Assembly (NCBI RefSeq): GCF_026213295.1
Contig: NC_079412.1
Coordinates: 485,656 to 549,655 of the forward strand
Reading direction: 5' to 3'
DNA: 64,000 nucleotides
Origin: Gadus chalcogrammus
Taxonomy: Eukaryota > Chordata > Actinopteri > Gadiformes > Gadidae
Part shown: piece after piece, positions 12,640-24,674 of the stretch
How positions within the stretch are numbered: position 1 is the first letter of the stretch
How the letters are laid out: each line of letters starts with the position of its first letter
Notes under the pieces: generated by a model
Seen by the model: the letters and a program-made list of their open reading frames with translations, nothing else
Databases searched by the model: none
Told to the model about the DNA's origin: nothing
Position numbers and translations under genes: made by a program

Positions 12640-15600
12640 TCAGCTTACTGACAGCCCTGTTGATGTGGCTGAGGGGAGAGAGGGGAGAGAATTTAGTTTC
12701 TTGACAGCCTGGTGGATGAAGCTGTTTTTGAGTCTGGTGGTGCGGGCATGCAGGCTCCGATACCTTCTTCCAGAGGGCAGGAGGGTGAACAGACTGTGAG
12801 CGGGATGGCTGGCCTCGCTCACAATCCTGGTCGCTTTGCGGGTGAGGCGAGTGCTGTATGTGTGTTGCATGGAGGGGAGTGGGGCACCGATGATCTTTGC
12901 AGCTGTGTTAACCACGCGCTGCAGGGCTTTCCTGCTGTATTCAGCGCAGCTCCCGCCCCACACGGTGATGCAGCTGAACAGGATGCTCTCAATGGTGCCT
13001 CGGTAGAATGTGCACATGATTGATGGGGGGGCTCGTGCTTGCTTCAATTTTCGGAGGAAGTAGAGGCGCTGATGGGCTTTCTTCGCCAGTGATGCAGTGT
13101 TGGTGGTCCAGGAGAGGTCGTCGCTGATGTACACCCCCAGGAATTTTGTGCCACTCACTCGCTCCACTGCCGCACCATCGATGGTCAGTGGTGGGTGCTC
13201 AGTGTGGCGTCTCCTGAAGTCAACAACAATCTCCTTAGTTTTGCTGACATTCAGCAGGAGGTTGTTGTTGCTGCACCACATGGTCAGAAGGTTGACCTCC
13301 TTCCTATAGCTGGTCTCATCGTTCTTAGTGATGAGACCCACCAGAGTGGTATCATCCGCAAACTTCACCATGTGATTGGTGCTGTAGGTTGGTGTGCAGT
13401 CATGAGTCAGCAGGGTGAAGAGCAGGGGTGAGAGCACACAGCCTTGGGGGGCCCCAGTGCTGAGTGTGATGCTGCTCGGGGTGTTATTGCCGACCCGTAC
13501 TGTCTGTGGCCTCTCGCTGAGGAAGTCCAGCACCCAGTTGCAAAGCGAGGTGCTGAGCCCCAGCTGGACCAGTTTACAGATAAGTTGTTGTGGGATGATG
13601 GTGTTGAATGCGGAACTAAAATCTAAGAACAGCATTCTGACGTATGAGTCTGTTGTGTCCAGGTGGGTGAGGGCAGGGTGGAGAGCAGAGCAGATCGCAT
13701 CCTCGGTGGACCGTTTGGCTCGATAAGCAAACTGGTAGGGGTCTAGGGTGGCTGGGAGGGAGGACTTGATGTGTGACATAACTAGCCGTTCAAAACACTT
13801 CATCAAGATGGGGGTCAGTGCAACGGGTCGGTAGTCATTGAAGCAGGATGGAGCAGGTTTCTTTGGCACAGGTATGATGATAGTGGCCTTGAAATGTGAC
13901 GGAACTACAGCTTGCCTCAAAGAAATGTTAAAGACGTCAGTGAAGACATTCTTTAACTCCTCAGCGCAGTCCTTCAACACCCGGCCTGGAATGTTGTCTG
14001 GGCCTGTTGCTTTTCGTGGATTGATAGTGGCGAATATCCTCTTCACACTGGCAGCGGACAGGCACAGAACCTGATCGTGGGGAGGGGGTGGAGTTTTCTT
14101 TGGGCTTGTGTTGTTAGTTGCTTCGAACCGTGCAAAGAAGCTGTTGAGGTTGTTGAGCAGAGAGATGTTGTCATCGCAGATCTGTGGCGCGGGCTTGTAG
14201 TCTGTGATGGTCCGAATGCCCTTCCACAGGTTCCGCGTGTCTCTGCTGTCTTTAAAGTGGCAGGTTAACTTTTTTGTATAGTCCTGTTTTACTTTCCTGA
14301 TGCCACGGGACAGGTTGGCTCTTGCTGTTCTCAGGCCAGTTTCCTCCCCAGCTTTGAAGGCGTTGTCTCTGGCCCTCAGCAGCCGATGGACATCCCCTGT
14401 CAGCCATGGCTTCTGGTTAGCCCGAGTGACGATGGTCTTTGTGTGGGTCACATCATCAATGCACTTACTGATGTAAGCGGTAACAGTGTCTGTGTATTCA
14501 TTAATGTCAGTGTGGCTGTTGTATGTGGCTGCTTGTTTAAACATTTCCCAGTCTGTTGTTGCAAAACAGTCCTGAAGAGCAGAGGTGGCCCCCTCTGGCC
14601 ACACACGTACCTGTTTCCAGACCGGCTTAGTGATTTTTACTCTCGGTCTGTATGCTGGGATTAGCATCACAGTGATGTGATCAGAGAGTCCGATGTGGGG
14701 GAGAGGGGAGGCCTTGTATGCTCCCTTGTGTGAAGTGAAAACTTGGTCCAAAGTGTTTCCTCCTCTTGTAGGGAAATTGACATGCTGGTAGAGTTTTGGA
14801 AGGACAGTTTTTGGATTTGCATGGTTAAAATCTCCAGCGAGAATGGTGAATCCATCTGGGTGTGCTGTCTGTTGTTCACTGATGGCTTGATATAATTCAC
14901 AAAGTGCCGCGTACCTGTCACTGGTGTTGGAGGTGGGGGGGATGTATACCGCAACCAGCAGAATCGCAGTAAACTCCCTCGGTAGGTAATAAGGACGGCA
15001 CTTAATTATCATAACCTCCGCCAGTGGTGAACAGTGTTTACATACCACTACAGCCAGGGCCGTTGCTACAATTCCTGGGCCCCTAGACAAGATTTACTGA
15101 TGGGCCCCCCTGCGCTGAATTGTTGACGGGGGGGGGGGGGGGGGGGGGGGTACTATGGTAGTACTATGGGCTGGTGATATAATAATAATTTATAATAAAA
15201 AAAAATTTTTTTTTTTTTTTTTTGTGGGCCCCCCCCTGGGCTGTGGGCCCCCTGAATCGTCATCACCTTTCACCCCTTATCGACGGCCCTGACTACAGCA
15301 TCACGGCACCACGCATCACGGATGTAAACACAGACCCCGCCCCCTCGGGTCTTGCCTCCGTGTACGAGGGCTCTGTCAGCTCTATAGCATGTCAGCTGTT
15401 CCAGTTGTACAGCGGAGTCGGGGATGTTGTCACTGAGCCATGTTTCAGTGAAAACAAGCATACAGCAGTTACTCACTGTCCGATTAGTTGAGCGCAGCAG
15501 TCTGATATGATCCATTTTATTGTCCAAGGAGCGTACGTTTGCTAGGATGATGGATGGTATGGCTGGGCGAGTTGGGCTAGCCGCTAGCCTAGCCCGGATA

Positions 15601-15743
15601 CCTCCGCGCTTGCCCCTCTTCTGCTTCCTCGCACACCGCTTCCGAGGCTTCCTTTCCGGGGGAGGGGTAACAGTCGAGTCCGGTGTAGTCTCCGTCCGGC
15701 GGAGTATTCCGAGCTCCCCTAGTGCCACTGCAGTAATGTCCAC
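12640..15743 (-). pseudogene. LINE endonuclease/reverse transcriptase reading frame, interrupted
   Basis: The first part (15743 down to 15300) has the endonuclease start: ILANVRSLDNKMD, FTETWLSD and GGGVCVYI. The second part (15054 down to 12640) resumes with [15 protein letters not shown] and SDHITV endonuclease motifs. It then has the reverse transcriptase core: [55 protein letters not shown] and the catalytic FADD near 13351-13362. It ends with the typical WGGS and [10 protein letters not shown] tail. Between the halves sits a 237-bp insert plus one 8-bp duplication. Leaving out these 245 bp puts the two halves in the same frame without a stop, so the insertion is the main lesion. The copy was otherwise young and intact when it was hit. 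Confidence 0.88.
15055..15291. mobile_element. Small hAT-type element (MITE) inside the LINE
   Basis: The ends are CAGGGCCGT and ACGGCCCTG, imperfect terminal inverted repeats of hAT type. The 8-bp target duplication ACTACAGC is exact at 15047-15054 and 15292-15299. Inside are a long G run (15129-15150) and an A/T homopolymer tract (15198-15222), but no reading frame. Confidence 0.9.
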
Positions 15744-15778
15744 AACTTTGTGGATCTTGCTCTTGCAGATGTATATTA

Positions 15779-15900
15779 ACCAGGTTAACCATGTACTATA
15801 TATGATAACACCGGATATTAACCAGGTTAACCATGTACTATGTATGATAACACCGGATATTAACCAGGTTAACCATGTACTTTATATGACAAGGCCATAG
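15779..15900. repeat. Tandem 42-bp repeat, about three units
   Basis: Units beginning CAGGTTAACCATGTACT start at 15781, 15823 and 15865, so the period is exactly 42 bp. Each contains a TGATAACACCGGATATTAAC block. The third unit breaks off after about 30 bp. Confidence 0.9.
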
Positions 15901-15969
15901 CCCGAGATAGCGAACCAATAAAACGCGCTGTCACGTTAAAATTGTACCGGGGGCGAAAATTGTACCGGG

Positions 15970-16016
15970 TACGTAATCAGTTGTCCGTTGCCAGGCAACG
16001 GACAACTGATTACGTA
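15970..16016. repeat. 47-bp near-perfect palindrome
   Basis: Arms of 23 bp, from TACGTAATCAGTTGTCCG to its reverse complement, meet around a single central base. The TTGTCCGTTGCCAGGCA core recurs just beyond the neighbouring hAT element at about 16628-16645. Confidence 0.92.
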
Positions 16017-16019
16017 AGG

Positions 16020-16619
16020 CAGGCCTATTCAACTAGCGGCCCGTGGGCCAAAGGCGGCCCCTCTTAATTTTTTTCTGGCCCGCAAGGTTGCATGCAAAAA
16101 ATAAATAAAATATAGGTGAAACATAGTTGCATGCAAATCAGGTTTCTCTGTGTAGCCGGTGATAGGCCTACTAGCCAGTATCAGTACCCCACAATCAGGA
16201 ACTGGCATCACTTATTCTGACAATGTTTGGCTCAACCGATACGTGTGAGTCTAGCTTTTCTCATATGAATGCCATCAGAACAAGGGCACGTTGCTCCATG
16301 ACCTATGAGAAGCTGCATGAGTGTCTCAGGAAGAGCCAAACTAGGCAAACAAGGCAGTGCAATCTTTCTCACTGACATAAATACGTGTCCAGAATATGTG
16401 AGAACAAAATCTTTTATAATGATACGATTAAAAGTGAAGAAGGAAGGAATGCGTCTGACAAGTTTATTCCATGTAGTAGTACTATATATATTAAGTTAAC
16501 ACTACTTTAAGTAGGATTTATTTGTAGTGATTCATTCACGTAATTTTACTCTGTGTGGCCCATGAACCCCCAGTGGTTTTCCTTTTCAGCCCCCTTGTTA
16601 AGGAGGTTGAATAGCCCTG
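16020..16619. mobile_element. hAT element, internally deleted, with transposase C-terminus remnant
   Basis: The ends are CAGGCCTATTCAAC and GTTGAATAGCCCTG, a 14-bp inverted repeat with one mismatch. The 8-bp target duplication ACGTAAGG is exact at 16012-16019 and 16620-16627. The 600-bp length is far too short for an autonomous hAT. Confidence 0.93.
16223..16375 (+). pseudogene. hAT transposase C-terminal dimerisation fragment
   Basis: The frame opens with MFGSTDTCESSFSHMNAIRT and continues with LHECLRKS. This is the conserved C-terminal hAT dimerisation block of Charlie/ZBED-type transposases. Only about 40 recognisable residues remain before the frame turns unrelated and stops. It supports the hAT assignment of the surrounding element. 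Confidence 0.85.
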
Positions 16620-16856
16620 ACGTAAGGGGTTGTCCGTTGCCAGGCAGATTTCAATCGCGCTCATGTTGCCGAAGACGAAATAATATAATACAGATAACGG
16701 ATCGTAGATAACACTTGTTTTTAATTTATATTTGTATTGCATTTAATTGTTTAATCGAATTTAGCTAGTAAACTGAGTGTTTAATGTGTATCATAGTCTA
16801 GCTAGCTTGTGTTAATTTAATTTCCTTAATTTAATTTAGAGAATAGATTATAGGTA

Positions 16857-16982
<126 letters not shown>

Positions 16983-17299
16983 GAGCAGGCATTTACTAAC
17001 TGGTAAATGTTTTTTATTATTATTATTCACGTTATCCCCATAACATTTAGCTATTACTGTGTAGGGAAATAGATAAATACAATGCAATACAATACAAATA
17101 TAAAGTTAGGAACGCTAATATATAATTGTAAAATAAGTGTTATCTGTCTTGTCGCGCTCAATGAACGAGTTCGCGAATGTTCAAGAACCTTCCAACTATG
17201 GCAAGCCGAGTGTGCCACAATTCGACTTCAATTAAACGCGTTCTGAAACGCCAGCACGCGTGCCCAGAACGCGTTTTGGTTTTCCAGAACGCGTTCCGG

Positions 17300-17850
17300 T
17301 GTAAGTTCCATATTGGCTCGGCTACCAGATCGGCTCGGGGTCCGTCGTCTGCTGATTACGTCACACAATACGCTATCTACAGCAATAAGGTCTTTTATGG
17401 TTTAAATTAAAGAGCCTGTAATGATCTTTCATTTTGAACATAGACCATTCCCAACCTATCTGTATGGATAGTTTTCTTCTAAAAACAAAACATCCCTCGG
17501 AATCATCTTGGCTGTTAAGATAAGCCGTCCGTGTTGCCAGATTGGGCACATTTTCAGCCTGATTTGGCTACTTTGAATCACGTTAGGCTGGAAAAACGGG
17601 ATATATGCCCAATCTGGCAACACAAACCGAAACTAGACAGACCTACTCGCGCTCACACATGTGCTCGCTGTGGTTGCTATGACGACAGCCAGAGCTACAG
17701 CACAAAACAGCCAATCACAACTGTCCCTTAGCAGCCAATCACAATGTAGCCTACGCCCATTCAAGCGTACAGCCAATGATATTGTGTAACGTAATCAGCA
17801 GACGACGGACCCCGAGCCGATCTGGTAGCCGAGCCAATATGGTACTTACA
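17300..17850. mobile_element. 551-bp terminal-inverted-repeat element nested in the foldback left arm
   Basis: Inverted repeats of about 73 bp begin TGTAAGT and include TTGGCTCGGCTACCAGATC, with only about two differences between the ends. The flanks carry a CCGG duplication (17296-17299 and 17851-17854). The other foldback arm has the uninterrupted site with a single CCGG, which confirms the insertion and its 4-bp duplication. No transposase frame is present. The superfamily is unknown; Chapaev-type elements also make 4-bp duplications. Confidence 0.85.
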
Positions 17851-17948
17851 CCGGCGTTTCAGCGCGCGCGCCCAGAGCGCGTTCTGGCATTTCAGCGCGC
17901 GCGCCAAGAACGCGTTCCGGCATTTCTGCGCGTGCGCTCAGAACGCAT

Positions 17949-17988
17949 ATTAGCATATTAACAGCACGCGTGCTGTTAATATGCTAAT
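17949..17988. repeat. Perfect 40-bp palindrome in foldback left arm
   Basis: The sequence from ATTAGCATATTAACAGCACG is followed directly by its reverse complement, with an ACGCGT centre and no spacer. Confidence 0.95.
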
Positions 17989-18989
17989 GCGCTCCTCCCC
18001 TCAATTTTCTCAGCCAATAGATTTGAGCCGTTTTCCCCTAATCATATGCTAGGGCAAACACACAGACAACATCAGTCGAGACCAGAGCTCTTCTTTCGCG
18101 AATCTTTTCTGTTGTGTCGTTCTTAAAGTCGAAAGATGTTAAGATGTTTCAAATTAGGTGGTTAATGTGGAGGTGGTGAACACTACAAGTACATACACTT
18201 TGACTATACACTATCTAAGCTACTTGACCGAACATTGTGTATGGTAAGTGCCGTGGCAACTATGATAACATAATTAAAAAATACTTTTATTTATAGCGTA
18301 TCGTTTATTACATTTATTTATTACAGCATTACATGAGTCAGCTTATTAGAGTTAAAATTCCATTAGAAGTAAATAAGTCCGTCTGAAGTATTAACATGCA
18401 GTAGCAGGTTTTAGCCTGTACGTGGTAGTAGCCTATAAGACGAGGTATAATTCACTTCATCAGTTGGAATGAGACAGATAGAAAAAACGATATATATATA
18501 TATAGAATATATAAAATGTAATAGAAAAAATACAATAATAGTGTACTTTATTAAGCCGTTGTGGAAATTCTTTCTCTACATTTAACCTATCTGGTACTAC
18601 TACACCCAGAGCAGCATGTGGCCACACAGGTACAACTGACAGAGAAGACCACACTGTTATACAAGTCAAAAACCAGTAAAGGAGAAGCCCTGAGCCAGCC
18701 CTGTGTAACAACAGGCCGGAGCAGCAAGCAGAGCCAGAGAGCAGCATGCTCTTCAAGAGGCTTTAAAGTCTGCCCAATTAGGCCTTCCTTTGATTCAGTA
18801 CCTGCCCATCCGGACAGCTCTATCTGCAGGCTTGGGGGGAAAGAGACAGACCAAAATATACACAGCCTGTTGGAGAGAGACTGACAGACTTGAGATGCTA
18901 TTTATTAATAATCATCATAATGTTACTATTACCGTAGTCTCAATAAGGGACATCAAGTCCCCACCAAGTCCATCACCTCTGTAAATAGA

Positions 18990-19420
18990 AACTTAAAGCT
19001 TAAAAATACTTCAGTTCTGAACAATGGAGAAGAATAGGAGAAACAACCTGTCCAGTCGCCCAGTATCCATCTTCTTAACGCTGCCTCCCCACAACAGCAT
19101 ATAGGAGAGTACAATGACAGACTGGTTAAACATCCTGAGGACCTTGCAGACATTGAAGGACCACAGCCTCCTTAGCAAGTACAGCCGGCTCTGCTCTTTC
19201 TAGAGTGCATCTGTGTTGGCATTTGTACGTGGTGACCCCCTCCACATTGTCCCCTCTCAATGGAGACTGGTAGCATATGTCATTTAGTCCTCCTGTAATC
19301 CACCACAATTTCTCTTGGAGGTGTTCAGTTGCAGGTGTGATGACCCAGGCGGGTCTTTGACCCGGCCCCTGCTGTGTGTATGCCTGTGTTTCTCTCACTC
19401 CTAATCAGGAGATTTTCGGC
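18990..19420 (-). pseudogene. Degenerate LINE reverse transcriptase C-terminus in the foldback spacer
   Basis: Read on the minus strand, frame-shifted pieces match the end of an L2/Rex-type LINE: LQLNTSK, then QSRLYLLRRLWSFNVCKVLR, then LSYMLLWGGSVKKMDTGRLD. Several frameshifts and stops make it a dead fragment. Confidence 0.75.
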
Positions 19421-20519
19421 AGGTGCTGGTTGGACCGGGACCGCAGTGTATAGAGCCTGCCCAGACAGGCTTCTCCCTCCTCCCGGCATTTGATTTCTGC
19501 TGTTTGTTTGTAACACATGGACTGATGTTCACTTAATAACAATATAGTAATAACATACTAACTAACTAATATAAATATATGATTAATATATTCCTCACCA
19601 TGACCTGACGTGTAGACACTGTGAAAAAGAAATAGGAAAAAGGTGACCAAAACGTTTCACTAAATTAAAGGCTATGAGTGAGTTTGTAGGTGAGTTACAA
19701 ATGTATCAAGAGTAGAGGCCAGTTTAATGTGAAAAGGGATGGTTAAATGGTAAATGTTGTGAATATTTTGGGGGCAATTTTGGCTGCAATATTTTCTGCA
19801 TTTATATAGGCTATACACCAACTATTTATGTAATGTGACAGGAGCGGGATGGAAGTCTTCCTAAAGGGCTTGGTCTGTTGGGTACCAATACCTACCAGTT
19901 GGTTACCAATAGTATCAGTTGTAGTAGTATCTATCTCCTCACCTCCCTATATTATATATATATATATATATAGTTTTTTCTATCTGTCTCATTCCAACTG
20001 ATGAAGTGAATTATACCTCGTTTTATAGGCTACTACCACGTACAGGCTAAAACCTGCAACTGCATGTTAATACTTCAGACGGACTTATTTACTTCTAATG
20101 GAATTTTAACTCTAACTTCTGAACTCTTTTATTGTTTTTATTGTACTCAGAAGACGAATAAGCTGACTCATGTAATGCTGTAATAAATAAATGCAATAAA
20201 CGATACGCTATAAATAAAAGTATTTTTTAATTATGTTATCATAGTTGCCACGGCACTTACCATACACAATGTTCGGTCAAGTAGCTTAGATAGTGTATAG
20301 TCAAAGTGTATGTACTTGTAGTGTTCACCACCTCCACATTAACCACCTAATTTGAAACATCTTAACATCTTTCGACTTTAAGAACGACACAACAGAAAAG
20401 ATTCGCGAAAGAAGAGCTCTGGTTTCGACTGATGTTGTCTGTGTGTTTGCCCTAGCATATGATTAGGGGAAAACGGCTCAAATCTATTGGCTGAGAAAAT
20501 TGAGGGGAGGAGCGCATTC

Positions 20520-20551
20520 GCATATTAACAGCACGCGTGCTGTTAATATGC
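20520..20551. repeat. 32-bp palindrome, right-arm partner of 17949-17988
   Basis: GCATATTAACAGCACG followed by its exact reverse complement. One outer base differs from the left-arm copy, so the perfect symmetry is shorter here. Confidence 0.93.
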
Positions 20552-20574
20552 TAATATGCGTTCTGAGCGCACGC

Positions 20575-20770
20575 GCAGAAATGCCGGAACGCGTTCTTGG
20601 CGCGCGCGCTGAAATGCCAGAACGCGTTCTGGGCGCGCGCGCTGAAACGCTGGGCGCGCGCGCTGAAACGCCGGAACGCGTTCTGGGCGCGCGCGCTGAA
20701 ACGCCGGAACGCGTTCTGGAAAACCAAAACGCGTTCTGGGCACGCGTGCTGGCGTTTCAGAACGCGTTTA
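20575..20770. repeat. GC-rich tandem repeat with GAACGCGTTC motifs (foldback right arm)
   Basis: About six units of roughly 33 bp alternate GGAACGCGTTCTGG with GCGCGCGCGCTGAAA. The left arm has fewer units around 17240-17300 and 17855-17940. Each unit is itself rich in small palindromes. Confidence 0.9.
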
Positions 20771-20822
20771 ATTGAAGTCGAATTGTGGCACACTCGGCTT
20801 GCCATATCCAACGTCATTTGAC

Positions 20823-20935
20823 GCGTTTTACTTTGAAGCCCTTAACGAGAGTGCGTTGGTTTGAGAAGCACAGGTGGTCCCGCTTTTACTTTGAAACCCT
20901 GAGCGGAAGTGCTTTGGTTTGCTGAGCTGCGGATA
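20823..20935. repeat. Diverged 56-bp tandem duplication upstream of c1orf159
   Basis: The pattern CGCGTTTTACTTTGAAGCCC ... GTGCGTTGGTTTGAG occurs at 20822 and again near 20879 as CCGCTTTTACTTTGAAACCC ... GTGCTTTGGTTTGCT. It lies between the foldback element and the first exons of c1orf159. Confidence 0.65.
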
Positions 20936-21248
20936 AGTTTTCCTGCTTCTTGTGGTCATGGTTATGCGTCCTGATGCTAAGCTTTCAACTGTCACTCGTC
21001 TTGAGGTATGTATCTGGAAACATGACTCATAGGGTACGTTTTATTTCCACATTAAGTGTTCATGTTAATCTACATCGTGATAGAAAGCTCGCTCTGAATG
21101 AGGAACTCTTCTCCTTCCCACTGCAGCCATCATGTACATGATGACAGGTGTTTCAGGAGGCTAGCCTAGCGATTGTTTCCCAATGTGGCGATGTCAATCC
21201 TCAGACCTTCTGCTGATTTGATTCTGTTTGGTATTTAAAGGTTTGATT

Positions 21249-24341
<3,093 letters not shown>

Positions 24342-24668
24342 CCGCGGCCCCCCAGCCATGACCCCCCCTCACCGCCACCTCCAGGGTCTACAGCATGTAG
24401 CCGCGGCCCCCCCCCCCCAGCCATGACCCCCCCCCCTCACCGCCACCTCCAGGGTCTACAGCATGTAGCCGCGGGCCCCCCCCCCCCCAGCCATGACCCC
24501 CCCTCACCGCCATCTCCAGGGTCTACAGCATGTAGCCGCGGCCCCCCAGCCGGCGCTGGTAAGGAAGACAGTCTCAGGATTTTAGCTTTATATGATGGAA
24601 GAATGTGTTGAGTAAATGACTGGTGAAAGGTACGGGCGTGTCACTGTGAGGGCGCTTCATTAGTCTCT

Positions 24669-24674
24669 AATAAA
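24669..24674 (+). terminator. Poly(A) signal candidate for c1orf159
   Basis: AATAAA about 330 nt after the stop codon, beyond the minisatellite. Another AATAAA at about 26219 could serve a longer 3' UTR. Confidence 0.5.

Larger units (their letters stand above)
12234..15768 (-). mobile_element. Non-LTR retrotransposon (LINE, Rex1/CR1-like), nearly full, 5'-truncated
   Basis: A minus-strand LINE with an apurinic endonuclease region, a reverse transcriptase region, a 3' UTR and a short simple 3' tail of TTTGACTTTTGACTTTGA type. The reading frame is open right up to the 5' junction near 15768, so the copy seems 5'-truncated. It is split by a hAT-like element at 15055-15291. It belongs to the Rex1/CR1/L2 group judging by the reverse transcriptase sequence; the exact clade is uncertain. 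Confidence 0.88.
17197..20806. mobile_element. 3.6-kb foldback DNA transposon (IS3EU-like ends)
   Basis: Two long inverted arms, 17197 to about 18500 and 20806 down to about 19970, are nearly identical once one nested insertion is left out. The element ends are TATGGCAAGCCGAG and CTCGGCTTGCCATA. They are flanked by an exact 6-bp duplication TCCAAC at 17191-17196 and 20807-20812. From tip inward each arm holds GC-rich tandem units with GAACGCGTTC, a perfect palindrome, and about 500 bp of unique sequence ending at a TA tract. A 45-bp indel near 20110-20155 distinguishes the arms. The spacer carries an old LINE fragment and no transposase. From memory, TAY/RTA ends with 6-bp duplications fit IS3EU, so the superfamily name is tentative. 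Confidence 0.85.

Noticed and set aside
12712..14664. Several plus-strand frames of 60-103 residues
   Set aside because: Antisense shadows of the LINE reverse transcriptase frame.
15779..15900. CRISPR-like array of 42-bp units
   Set aside because: The whole unit repeats without unique spacers, and the context is a vertebrate genome.
20500..20817. Frames with RARPERV / ARAETPERVLG repeats
   Set aside because: Translation of the GC-rich foldback tandem repeat; the same appears in both arms and both strands.
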